Below are positions 16,815-24,780 of a stretch of DNA of 64,000 nucleotides, one piece after another. The first letter of the stretch is position 1. The number at the start of each line of letters is the position of its first letter. The notes under the pieces were generated by a model. That model was not told the DNA's origin, did no database searches, and saw nothing but the letters and a program-made list of their open reading frames with translations. Source of the stretch: Chloroflexota bacterium (GTDB lineage Bacteria > Chloroflexota > Anaerolineae > UBA7937 > B3-Chlor); NCBI GenBank assembly GCA_030613785.1, contig JAUWLF010000003.1:1-64000 (forward strand), in the 5' to 3' direction. The translations under genes and the position numbers were made by a program.

Positions 16815-17647
16815 CACGCCAGACTTCCCTGGAGTTTCCTGGCCATCACAGATCCAATGCCCAGTTCTGCCGGAGCCATACCCATGGCTAGACCCAGCAA
16901 CTGCGGCAGCGTCAGCACCGGAAGTCTTTCTTCCGGAGCACGTCCTTTCATCAACCCCTGAAACCGCTCCAGCAGTAGCTGGCAGTTACCACATGCATCC
17001 ACCAATACGTCTGCCTCGGCGGCCGATCCTAGCTTCCGCTCACCGGCCTCCAGACCCAGTTCCTCATCGGCCAGATACAGGGTCGAGCCGCAACAGTCGT
17101 ACTCCGCCTCGTAATCGATCACCTCCGCCCCGGTCAACTCCACAATGCGGCGCATGGCCTGGGGCTGAAGAGGGTCGTCGAAACCAAGGATTTCGTGAGG
17201 GCGAAACGCCTGGCAAGGGTGCGTCAGCGCAATCTTCAGCGACAACTCTACGCCGACCCTCTCCTTCAGAACCTCCAGCCGCTCGCTGAGCACATGGATC
17301 AGGTGTCGCACGGTCGTCGCTCCGTCGAAATGCAAGTCGATCTCATGCAGCCTCTCGTTCACCGCAAGGCAGAGAGAGGGATCCATCAAAGCCGCCTTGG
17401 CCCGCAGCAGGGTGTTGGTGCAGTTGCCACATAGTGTCAGAACATCCAACTCCATGCCCTCCGCAAGAGCGAGGTTGTAGGCTGCAAGGTAGAGCCACTC
17501 GTCTGTGAAGGACTCCAGAGGAGCACCGCAACAAGCGGCCCGAGGTATGCTCTCCAAGACGATGTCCAGTTCCTTCAGCACCCTCCTGGCGGCTTTCTCG
17601 TACTGAGGCATGCGCTGGAGGACCAGACAGCCTGGGAAGAACGCCAT
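16814..17647 (-). CDS. hdrB: HdrB-type CCG catalytic subunit
   Basis: A 277-residue protein with the two CCG repeats of heterodisulfide reductase B: PGC, then ACCGAP and CGNC near residues 6-85, and HPC, then DCCGST and CGNC near 155-235. These ligate two noncubane [4Fe-4S] clusters that cleave a disulfide or persulfide. The start could be GTG 17656 or ATG 17647; neither has a strong ribosome binding site and ATG is used here. It follows the lipoate ligase gene by about a dozen bases, which ties lipoate chemistry to the Hdr complex. Confidence 0.87.
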   Translation of the reverse strand: MAFFPGCLVLQRMPQYEKAARRVLKELDIVLESIPRAACCGAPLESFTDEWLYLAAYNLALAEGMELDVLTLCGNCTNTLLRAKAALMDPSLCLAVNERLHEIDLHFDGATTVRHLIHVLSERLEVLKERVGVELSLKIALTHPCQAFRPHEILGFDDPLQPQAMRRIVELTGAEVIDYEAEYDCCGSTLYLADEELGLEAGERKLGSAAEADVLVDACGNCQLLLERFQGLMKGRAPEERLPVLTLPQLLGLAMGMAPAELGIGSVMARKLQGSLA

Positions 17648-17659
17648 CCTGGTCACAGA

Positions 17660-18697
17660 TCAACCGACCACTGCCTTGGCAAAATCGGCCGGCTCGACCC
17701 CTGGAGATTCTATGCCCTGATCCTCATAGAACCGAACGATGGTTTCCGAAACCTCAGCCTCTCTCTTACCGACTACGGCCTCCGAAAGCTGGGCCAACTT
17801 GTCAGCCGGATAGAAGAAGAAGTCACCGGAAAGAACGAGCGAGGTGATAGCGCCATCTGTGACCTCGACGTCTCCCCGAATCAGGCCCCCTGGTGCCTTA
17901 TGAACAAGGTGCTTGACATCGACGCCCGCTGCGATCTTGACGGTACGCCCTTCCGTGTGTCTGCCCATCTTGTGGAGCCATTCATCCGTGGAGAACTCCG
18001 CGGCTAACTTGGACACCTCATTCCTCAACTCGGAGTCCACCTCTGCGCGTGGCAGTGGGCCCAGGAGCTTCTCGAAGTTGCGAGCCAGGCTGGCCGTGAG
18101 GGACTCCCGAGATGGCACTTCCCCCAACTCTCGTTCGATGGTACTGAGGTTCTCCCGCATGCTCTTGTATACCTTGTCCCGGAACTTCTCATCCGGCACC
18201 CTCAGCACTCGGCTCATCATCTCATAGTTGAAATCGAGGATCAGGTTGCCCACCAAGACCAGGTATTCGCCGATCTCCGCTGCTCCGTTGCCCGATATCT
18301 TGCGGTTGTTGGCAACAATGTCGTTCACCGGCTTGTACTCCGCAGGAATCCCTATCTCCCGATACGTTTCGATGGGAGGTTGCAAGAACTTGCGGTAGAA
18401 GGAAGCCTTGTTGGACGGGGCCAGAGGGTTGTCCTTGTGTATGACCACCTGATAGAAAAGCTGGCCATTGTCCAGGTAGACCCCTCCCCCTCCCACCTCC
18501 CGACGGAACATGGGTATGTCGCTAGTGCGACAGAACTCCACATCCACTTCCTTCTCCAGGTCTTGATGATAGCCGATGCAGACATAGGGAGAGGCGGGAG
18601 AGAGCAGCACCAGCGCCTCCCGTTTCAGGCGAGGCAGAGCGTGGTAGATCAGTTGCGAATCGGCCCAGGGAACGCTCCCTAGGTCATAAATGTGCAC
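17660..18697 (-). CDS. Lipoate-protein ligase A family enzyme
   Basis: Activates lipoate with ATP and attaches it to a lysine of an acceptor protein. The 345-residue product has the catalytic domain motifs RREVGGGGVYLDNGQLFYQ (about 72-90) and the lysine loop NRKISGNGAAE (about 137-147), then a C-terminal accessory domain. The start is GTG, with AGGAGG seven bases upstream and the promoter at 18733-18761. It is the first gene of the Hdr-formate dehydrogenase unit, and a lipoyl-acceptor gene lies 4 kb upstream. That pairing resembles the dedicated ligase plus LbpA of sHdr clusters rather than a housekeeping LplA. Confidence 0.88.
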   Translation of the reverse strand: MHIYDLGSVPWADSQLIYHALPRLKREALVLLSPASPYVCIGYHQDLEKEVDVEFCRTSDIPMFRREVGGGGVYLDNGQLFYQVVIHKDNPLAPSNKASFYRKFLQPPIETYREIGIPAEYKPVNDIVANNRKISGNGAAEIGEYLVLVGNLILDFNYEMMSRVLRVPDEKFRDKVYKSMRENLSTIERELGEVPSRESLTASLARNFEKLLGPLPRAEVDSELRNEVSKLAAEFSTDEWLHKMGRHTEGRTVKIAAGVDVKHLVHKAPGGLIRGDVEVTDGAITSLVLSGDFFFYPADKLAQLSEAVVGKREAEVSETIVRFYEDQGIESPGVEPADFAKAVVG

Positions 18698-18732
18698 CGG
18701 TACCTCCTGAGAATTTCTACTAAGTTCATCTA

Positions 18733-18761
18733 ATTATACCACGATCATCCGCCTATCTCAA
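18733..18761 (-). promoter_or_regulatory. Promoter of the lipoate ligase-Hdr-formate dehydrogenase unit
   Basis: On the minus strand TTGAGA (18761-18756), a 17-base spacer and TATAAT (18738-18733) form a strong sigma-70-type promoter. It lies 36 bases before the GTG of the lipoate ligase gene, in the short gap after ctaB. No clear internal promoter was seen down to fdhA. Confidence 0.75.
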
Positions 18762-18770
18762 CAGCATCCG

Positions 18771-19709
18771 TCACCTGACTAGCACATCCAACGCCATGGC
18801 CAGAAAAAGCACGAAGAGATAGGGACTGGAAACCTTGAACATGACCCAGGCCTTTTCCCGAGATGGATTCAGCGCCAGAATCACGTTGCTCACCGTGATC
18901 ACCAACCCAAAGACCAAAGCTACGCCCAGATAGATGACACCGAAGCCGCCCACGAAGTAGAGGGCCAGGGAACAGAGGTACATCAACACCACCGTAGCCA
19001 TGGTACAGCGCGTCGTCTTCTCCAGGGAGAGCACAGCGGGCAACATCGGGACGCTGACTTTCTTGTAGTCCTCCGTGTGGAAGATCGCCAGGTTCCAGAT
19101 GTGATTGGGAATCCACAGCACCACTATGGCCGCCATGAGCAACGCGGTGAGGTTGACACTACCGGTAACCGCCGCCCACCCGAATAGCACAGGTAGCCCG
19201 CCGCTCAATCCACCAAGTATGATATTCAACGGGCTTCTCTTCTTCATCAGGAGACTGTAGACCACGACGTTATCGACGAAGCCCAGTAACCCCCACAGAA
19301 AGGCCAGCGCGTTGATGCTCCACGCCAGGGCCAGGGAGACCACCGCCAGCAACAGTCCCCAATACAGTGCTCTCTGAGGCGGGCGGATTCTGCCGCTGGG
19401 TATAGGACGCCGCTTCGTCCTCTCCATCACACCATCCATGTCACGGTCAATGTAGCAAGTGATGGTGTTCGCTCCAGCGCAGCCCAAAGTGACGGCAGCA
19501 ATAGCTGTGATAAAAAGATCAGAGGGGAGATTCCATCCGCCAGCGGCAATGACCATCGTGGCCAGCGCTGTGAACACGAGGAGCAGAACGGAAGCAGGCT
19601 TCGTTACCTCAACATAGGCCCACAGATCCCTCAACACAGATGGGGACCGCAAGCCCTCGTGATGATGAGCATGTCTCTCTCCTTCGCACTGCACATCATG
19701 ACTGCCCAT
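18771..19709 (-). CDS. ctaB: Protohaem IX farnesyltransferase (haem O synthase)
   Basis: UbiA-family membrane enzyme that adds a farnesyl group to haem B. The 312-residue protein has about eight helices. The first prenyl-diphosphate motif is N-x7-DRDMD with the RTKRRPIPSGR segment (about 85-110), followed by the SPLNIILGG segment and DYKKVSVPMLP near 210, typical of CtaB rather than MenA or UbiA. The N-terminus is His-rich (HAHHH). It is placed 36 bases after an HdrD-like gene, an unusual neighbourhood, since no cytochrome oxidase genes are in view. Confidence 0.85.
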   Translation of the reverse strand: MGSHDVQCEGERHAHHHEGLRSPSVLRDLWAYVEVTKPASVLLLVFTALATMVIAAGGWNLPSDLFITAIAAVTLGCAGANTITCYIDRDMDGVMERTKRRPIPSGRIRPPQRALYWGLLLAVVSLALAWSINALAFLWGLLGFVDNVVVYSLLMKKRSPLNIILGGLSGGLPVLFGWAAVTGSVNLTALLMAAIVVLWIPNHIWNLAIFHTEDYKKVSVPMLPAVLSLEKTTRCTMATVVLMYLCSLALYFVGGFGVIYLGVALVFGLVITVSNVILALNPSREKAWVMFKVSSPYLFVLFLAMALDVLVR

Positions 19710-19745
19710 CACCCAACCACTGTCTCAGACCATATCACAAGGGGA

Positions 19746-20960
19746 TCACTCTTCCATGACCATGGCCACCAGCTCCACGATGTCCAACACCCGCATTCTC
19801 ACCTTCTCCTGCCGCGCCGCGGTCATCAACGTCCGCTTGCATTGCTGACAAGCCGAAAGCAGAACCTGGGCACCTGTGGCCTGTGCCTGTCCGAGGCGTC
19901 GGCTCGCCACCGCCTCGACCAACTCCTGGTCGCACATCGCCACATCACCTCCGCCGCCACAACAGAGGGCATCTCGCCTGTTCTCCTCCATCTCCGTGAA
20001 AGAGATGCCAGGGATACTCTGTATCACATTTCGAGGAGCGTCGTAGATGCCGCTATTCCTCCCCAGGTCGCAAGGATCGTGATACGTCACTGGCCGCTCG
20101 AACTCGCCCAGCGTGATGCTCCCCTCACCGATCAGTTCCTCTAGGAGCTCACTCAGATGCTGAACTTCGAAACCCAAGGGTTCTCCGATGATTCTGGGAT
20201 ACTCGTGGAGCCACGTATGATAGCAGGAGGGACAGCCCGCCACCAGTTTCCCTGCCCCCGTTCTCCGCACCGCTGCCACATTGTGCTCCACCAACTCCTC
20301 GACAGCGTCCCCCATCCCAGCGATAATCAAGGGATATCCGCAACACCATTCTTCGCTCCCTAGCGTGGTGAAGTCCAGGCCAGCTCTCTCCATCACCCCG
20401 ACAGTGGCCTGGGGGATGCCGTAGGTCTGCGGATAGAAAGCGGGAGTACAGCCCACGAAGTAGACTATCTCCGCCTGTTCCTTGCCTGTCACGCCCTCGG
20501 GTACCCGTTCCAGATTCTCGCTCCAGATGAGGCGGTCCTCGTTGTCGTCTCCGGAGATGTTGTGCCTGGTAGTGACCATCTCACGCAGAGTGTCGAAAGC
20601 TCCGGGGTAATGGCCCAAGTCCACCAAGTGCTCGCGCATGGCAATCCACAAGGGGCGAGTATCTATCTTAACCGGACACACCACCTTACAGCGTCCGCAG
20701 AGGGTGCAATCGTAGACTCCACCCGAGTACTCCTCCACTGCTACCTCAGTGGGGAACCTGGGCCCAAAGAGCCTGGCGCGGAGGCCATACTGAGCACCTA
20801 TGAAAGACCTCATGCGGCGTATCTTGTCCGCCGGTTGCAGAGGCTCCTCGCCTTTCTCTGCGTACGTGGGGCACCACTTAACGCACTCGCCACACCGAGT
20901 GCAGGCGTCAAGCTCCACCAACTGCTTGACTGAGTAGTGAGAAAGGTCAAACTTGTCCAC
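19746..20960 (-). CDS. HdrD/DsrK-like fused Fe-S/CCG protein, copy 2
   Basis: A 404-residue paralogue of the product at 15207. Two ferredoxin motifs (CTRCGECVKWCP, CTLCGRCKVVCP) precede two CCG modules (EWCCGYPL with CPSC, and LCCGGGGD with CQQC). It starts with GTG, 10 bases downstream of AGAGGTGAA, and overlaps the upstream NarI-like membrane protein gene by 14 bases. Pairing of a membrane cytochrome b with a CCG protein is the plan of DsrMK and HdrED, so this copy is inferred to be the membrane-bound disulfide reductase of the cluster. Confidence 0.85.
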   Translation of the reverse strand: MDKFDLSHYSVKQLVELDACTRCGECVKWCPTYAEKGEEPLQPADKIRRMRSFIGAQYGLRARLFGPRFPTEVAVEEYSGGVYDCTLCGRCKVVCPVKIDTRPLWIAMREHLVDLGHYPGAFDTLREMVTTRHNISGDDNEDRLIWSENLERVPEGVTGKEQAEIVYFVGCTPAFYPQTYGIPQATVGVMERAGLDFTTLGSEEWCCGYPLIIAGMGDAVEELVEHNVAAVRRTGAGKLVAGCPSCYHTWLHEYPRIIGEPLGFEVQHLSELLEELIGEGSITLGEFERPVTYHDPCDLGRNSGIYDAPRNVIQSIPGISFTEMEENRRDALCCGGGGDVAMCDQELVEAVASRRLGQAQATGAQVLLSACQQCKRTLMTAARQEKVRMRVLDIVELVAMVMEE

Positions 20961-21801
20961 AGTTCACCTCTGCCGACACAGCGGGCGCTTCCTCAGATGG
21001 CAGCGAGTTGACGGTGGCGATGATGGCACCAGCCATAGCGTGGAAGAACTTGCTGAAGGGGATATAGGCTATCACCACTGAGGAAAACAAGGCGTGGAAT
21101 AGGAAAAGCCAGTCGTGCATCTCCCCCCAAGGCAGAGGTGCAGTCCTCACCAGTGAGGCGATGGGGTAGCCAATGAAGGCATAGACAGCGGTGGGAGGAA
21201 GCTCCCCAAACTCGAAGGCCAAGCGGCAGATCTCCGCCAGATAGCCCGATACCATGATCACGACCAGAAGGAGTATGATCTCCGTATCCACCATCCTCGT
21301 ACGCATGTCCAGTTCCCTGATCACGTAACGGCGGACGATGACGATCATCAACCCCACCATCACCACCAGCCCCCCAAACTCGTTCAGGAAGGCGGTGATC
21401 GGATGATCCTTGTTGGCGAAAATCGACGTGAAAAGATTGTCCATCTTGAGAATCGGTATCATGATGTCAACGCTTACGGCGGACAAACCGCTCAAGATAG
21501 CTAGCAAGACGATACCACCGAACACGCAGAAATGGGCTGCCCAGCGCAGCTTGTGTTCGCTGAACAGGGTGGGGTGGATAGCTCCGTCCCACACCAACGC
21601 CTTCAGCAACGCTCCCAACCTGGCGCTGAAGATGGTGGCTAGACTCGCTCTAATCAGAAACGACAGCTTCCTGCCAGCGCTGACATCGCTCCTTCCATTC
21701 ACTGTCCCCTGGAGCCAAATGGACAGGTTGAGCGCCATCCCTGCCACGAAAACGATCATAGCTGGTATGTGGAAGATCCAGAATACGAGCATTATGTCCA
21801 T
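20947..21801 (-). CDS. NarI/DsrM/HdrE-like membrane cytochrome b
   Basis: A 284-residue integral membrane protein with about six helices. Candidate haem-ligand histidines lie in the FWIFHIP segment near residue 11, in LFHALFS near 241, and in SKFFHAM near 256. This is the expected pattern of NarI-type dihaem quinone-linked subunits. It should move electrons between the quinone pool and the overlapping HdrD-like protein. It follows the lipoyl-carrier gene after a 289-base gap in the same direction. Confidence 0.8.
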   Translation of the reverse strand: MDIMLVFWIFHIPAMIVFVAGMALNLSIWLQGTVNGRSDVSAGRKLSFLIRASLATIFSARLGALLKALVWDGAIHPTLFSEHKLRWAAHFCVFGGIVLLAILSGLSAVSVDIMIPILKMDNLFTSIFANKDHPITAFLNEFGGLVVMVGLMIVIVRRYVIRELDMRTRMVDTEIILLLVVIMVSGYLAEICRLAFEFGELPPTAVYAFIGYPIASLVRTAPLPWGEMHDWLFLFHALFSSVVIAYIPFSKFFHAMAGAIIATVNSLPSEEAPAVSAEVNCGQV

Positions 21802-22090
21802 TGGTCAGACCCCACCTCTTCAGGACCCAGCAGATCTCACGCAGAACTCGGTCCCCTTGACCGGGGACACGTTGTCGTCATCTTTCCAGGCCATGCGCAG
21901 CCAGAACAGATCGCAGGCGGCAAGTCTTCAGGCATCCGGAGAAGCTCAACAGTCAGTGCTCGGCGTCATCTGCCGCCATCTCTGGCGACCGCCACGCCCC
22001 TTACAGCAAGCGCTGGACGAGTCCCCTCCACGTATTGGGCGATGTGCGTCTCTGTCTTGCACCGGTTGTTGGGCAACTTTGGCCGAGGCT
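21802..22090. other. Gap between lipoyl-carrier and cytochrome b genes
   Basis: No protein frame with a start signal and no terminator was seen in these 289 bases. The genes on both sides run on the minus strand, so the stretch is probably an untranslated part of the same transcript or holds an unseen signal. Confidence 0.4.
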
Positions 22091-22528
22091 CTATGTCTCT
22101 TCGAGGAGATCCTTGTACTTCTCTATCTCCGACTCTATGAAGGATTGGAACTCGGCGTCGGAGGCCTTGAACAGGTTATCCAGCTCACCTAGCTCTGAGG
22201 CCTCGATCTTGGCTAGCCAACCTTCACCGAAGGGGTCCTCGTTGATGGGATCTACGTCCCATTCCAACTCCTCGTTCGGTTCGGCGATAGTGCCACTGAC
22301 CATCGCCCCAATCCGGCCAACCCACTTGCCCGACTCCATGGACATGAAGGTCTTACCCTGCTCAACTGTGCGCCCAGAGCGTGGTACCTCCACGTACACA
22401 ATCTCCTTCGATATCTTCTGCGCGAATTCGGTCACGCCCTGTGTGACCACCTTCCCTTCCACGGAAGCCCAGCCGTGACTCTGATCATAGTACAGCTCGT
22501 CTGGGAAGCTATATCCACCAATATCCAT
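22091..22528 (-). CDS. GcvH/LbpA-like lipoyl-carrier protein
   Basis: A 145-residue biotinyl/lipoyl-domain protein of the glycine cleavage H family. The modified lysine is Lys68 in the hairpin MESGKWVG, followed by VSGTI. Glycine-cleavage H proteins usually have ESVKA at that turn, so this belongs to the wider LbpA-like group. No gcvT or gcvP is nearby. A lipoate ligase, three CCG disulfide-reductase proteins and HdrA are encoded within 9 kb in the same direction. It probably carries a dithiol, or sulfur, for those enzymes. The start follows AGGAGG by nine bases. Confidence 0.86.
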   Translation of the reverse strand: MDIGGYSFPDELYYDQSHGWASVEGKVVTQGVTEFAQKISKEIVYVEVPRSGRTVEQGKTFMSMESGKWVGRIGAMVSGTIAEPNEELEWDVDPINEDPFGEGWLAKIEASELGELDNLFKASDAEFQSFIESEIEKYKDLLEET

Positions 22529-22561
22529 TCCTTCGCACCTCCTCTTCGAATCTACTCGCCA

Positions 22562-22590
22562 ATTCTAGCACAGATGCGTAGCATCATCAA
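22562..22590 (-). promoter_or_regulatory. Promoter of the lipoyl-carrier unit
   Basis: TTGATG (22590-22585), a 17-base spacer and TAGAAT (22567-22562) on the minus strand, 33 bases before the carrier ATG. It would drive the lipoyl carrier, cytochrome b, HdrD-like protein and ctaB. Confidence 0.6.
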
Positions 22591-22693
22591 AGAATAGCCC
22601 TTGCAGACCCCATCATACCACCGCAGGGTCAAAGTCGGGTCCAAATCCGGTCTTAGTCTGGTCACAGCAGACAAGCGGTAATCGGGTACAGAG

Positions 22694-23614
22694 CTACTCA
22701 GTCCTTCTGATCTCAAACCGATCGAAGTCTCTAACCACAACGGTGTTGGGGAAGATCGTCTGAGCCTCTTCAAGCACCTCCCTCCCCGAATAGCGACGCG
22801 ATATGTGATTCAGATAGAGGGTCCGCACGCCTGCCTCTCGAGCCAGGCTCGCCGCCTGCACCGCCGTCAGGTGACCAAACTGCTCCGCCAGTTCGGTCTC
22901 CGCCGACAGATAGGTAGCTTCGATCACTAACCCATCCGCCTCCTGAGCGTAGGTGAAGAGATCATCAATCCTGCCGGCATCCCCCACATAGACGAGTTTG
23001 GCCCCGGGGAGCGGTTGCCCCAGCACCTGATCGGGTTGCACTACGGTCCCGTCAGCCAAGGCGACCGACTCACCCCGCACCAAGAGTTTTCGCTCCTGTC
23101 CCGCCGGCACCCCCAGCTTTTCCGCCTCATCAACCAGAAAGCGTCGCCTGCTCCGCTCCTCGAAAGAGAAGCCGAAGCAGCCTGGACCACGATGAGTAAC
23201 TGGAAAGGCTCGGAGGACAAAATCGTCATTCTCCAGCACCACCCCCGGCGATAACTCGATGAACTTCAGCTCCAAGGGCGACTTCGCACCTCGCAGAACG
23301 ACCCCGAAGATGAGATCTTCCACCCTGTCCAGGGCCCATTTGCCGCCGTAGATCTCCAAGGTCTCCACGGTCTCCCAACGGCTGAAGGTGGAAATCAGGC
23401 CTCCCAGCCCCAGAATGTGATCCAGATGTCCATGGGTGAGAAGTATGCGCTTCAGCCGTTTGAAGCCCAACCTGCTCTTCAGGAGCTGCCGTTGCGTCCC
23501 CTCGCCACAATCAATGAGAAAGCGGTATTGCTGGTGGAGGACCATGCTGGCGGTGAGGTTCCGAGCCACTGAAGGGGCTGAGGCCGAGGTGCCCAGGAAC
23601 ACGATCTCAAACAT
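22694..23614 (-). CDS. rnz: Ribonuclease Z
   Basis: Processes tRNA 3' ends. The 306-residue metallo-beta-lactamase-fold protein has the THGHLDH metal motif near residue 60, further histidines at THRG near 135, and the distal aspartate and His positions of RNase Z (VYVGDAGR, FGHLT, LNHISRRY). The basic/Gly-rich substrate arm typical of bacterial enzymes is present. Its start overlaps the rtcA stop by eight bases, so it ends the five-gene operon that begins with mevalonate kinase. Confidence 0.9.
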   Translation of the reverse strand: MFEIVFLGTSASAPSVARNLTASMVLHQQYRFLIDCGEGTQRQLLKSRLGFKRLKRILLTHGHLDHILGLGGLISTFSRWETVETLEIYGGKWALDRVEDLIFGVVLRGAKSPLELKFIELSPGVVLENDDFVLRAFPVTHRGPGCFGFSFEERSRRRFLVDEAEKLGVPAGQERKLLVRGESVALADGTVVQPDQVLGQPLPGAKLVYVGDAGRIDDLFTYAQEADGLVIEATYLSAETELAEQFGHLTAVQAASLAREAGVRTLYLNHISRRYSGREVLEEAQTIFPNTVVVRDFDRFEIRRTE

Positions 23615-24677
23615 CGCGCCGCCCCGTCACCGTCACCTCTCCTACCTTGCCCTCCTGCCCTTCGATGACGAATGTCTTGTTCAGGAACTGCTCCGCAACC
23701 CAGACGTTGGTCAGGAGGTGCTGGGTGATGCGGCAGGTCGTAAAGGACGAGGAGCCTTGCGCCAGCGCCATAGGCAGGATCAGTTGATCCGCCAGAAACT
23801 GGTCCAAAGCCGCTCCGCTCCTATAGTAGTGGAGGAATTCCGCACAAGCATCCTCGGCCACCTTCTCCGCCGGCTTGCCCTTCCTCCCCAAAGAAGCGAA
23901 CCCCGCCCTCGCGTTTTCGAACTCGGCCACTAAGAAGAGGACGCTGCCCCTTCCCTTCGAGGGAGCGTCAACGATCTCCAGTTGCGGCTCGAAACCTTCT
24001 CCCCTCAGTACCTCCTCCGCTTGCCGCCTCTGCCTCTCCGCGATATGTCGAGGCAGATTAGAAACGGCTGATACGCCATGGAGCCTCGTCAGCGCGCCAC
24101 GCTCCGTCAGTTTGAGGTCCGCTATCCCAGTCGCTTCACGGCCCATGCCGGTGATCTGGGCCGTCATGACACCTCCACCGATAGGGTACCAGCCCCACTT
24201 CTCGATGTCTACCTGTGCCTCTATCCCCATCCGACTCAAGGGGGGCAGATAGACTGTCTTCAGATAGTGGAAAGGCGGGCTCCAGGCAACGTGGGTGCCC
24301 CCTCGCAAGAATAGCCTGGAGTTCCCCTCCGCCAGGACCAACGGCAAGAGCAGGGCCTGGAAGACCAGACTGATGGCGCCGGCACTGCCACCTTTCCGAG
24401 CCTGGGCCACGTCGTAGGAGTACTCGCCGCTCCCAGGCGGAGACTGCGGCCTGAAAGTAAGACTGGTGGACCCAAGCTTCGCACCTTGCAGTTCAGCGCC
24501 ACAAACCCTCGCCAAGGCCCGAACGCCGGTCAGGTGCTGAGCCTGCAAACCGGGATTGGGGCGCTTGATCCGGATGCTCTCAATGCGCAACGGTTCACCA
24601 AGTAGAGCCGAGAGAGATAGCGAACTGCGCAACACCGCGCCGCCTCCCTCCCCATGGGAACCATCTATCACGATCAT
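23607..24677 (-). CDS. rtcA: RNA 3'-terminal phosphate cyclase
   Basis: Converts RNA 3'-phosphates to 2',3'-cyclic ends with ATP. The 356-residue product begins with IDGSHGEGGGAVLR, the family's N-terminal motif, and carries the catalytic-His region (LLTNVWVAEQFL) near the C-terminus. ATG 24677 is chosen because the motif starts right after it and GGAGG precedes it by about 13 bases; the open frame up to 24767 would add 30 residues without family similarity. Its pairing with RNase Z suggests shared RNA-end metabolism. No rtcB or rtcR is in view. Confidence 0.9.
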   Translation of the reverse strand: MIVIDGSHGEGGGAVLRSSLSLSALLGEPLRIESIRIKRPNPGLQAQHLTGVRALARVCGAELQGAKLGSTSLTFRPQSPPGSGEYSYDVAQARKGGSAGAISLVFQALLLPLVLAEGNSRLFLRGGTHVAWSPPFHYLKTVYLPPLSRMGIEAQVDIEKWGWYPIGGGVMTAQITGMGREATGIADLKLTERGALTRLHGVSAVSNLPRHIAERQRRQAEEVLRGEGFEPQLEIVDAPSKGRGSVLFLVAEFENARAGFASLGRKGKPAEKVAEDACAEFLHYYRSGAALDQFLADQLILPMALAQGSSSFTTCRITQHLLTNVWVAEQFLNKTFVIEGQEGKVGEVTVTGRRDV

Positions 24678-24780
24678 GAATCGCGTTCGCCCTCCTCGGC
24701 CTGACGTGCGTCCGTCATCCGGCGCCCTTGAGCCTATTCCTGACCAAGGTCTCTCCCACGGCCTCACGCCCGTGGCATGT

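Noticed and set aside
22091-22528. Glycine cleavage H protein serving glycine degradation
   Set aside because: No gcvT or gcvP is nearby, the lysine turn reads ESGKW instead of the usual ESVKA, and the neighbours are hdr genes and a lipoate ligase.
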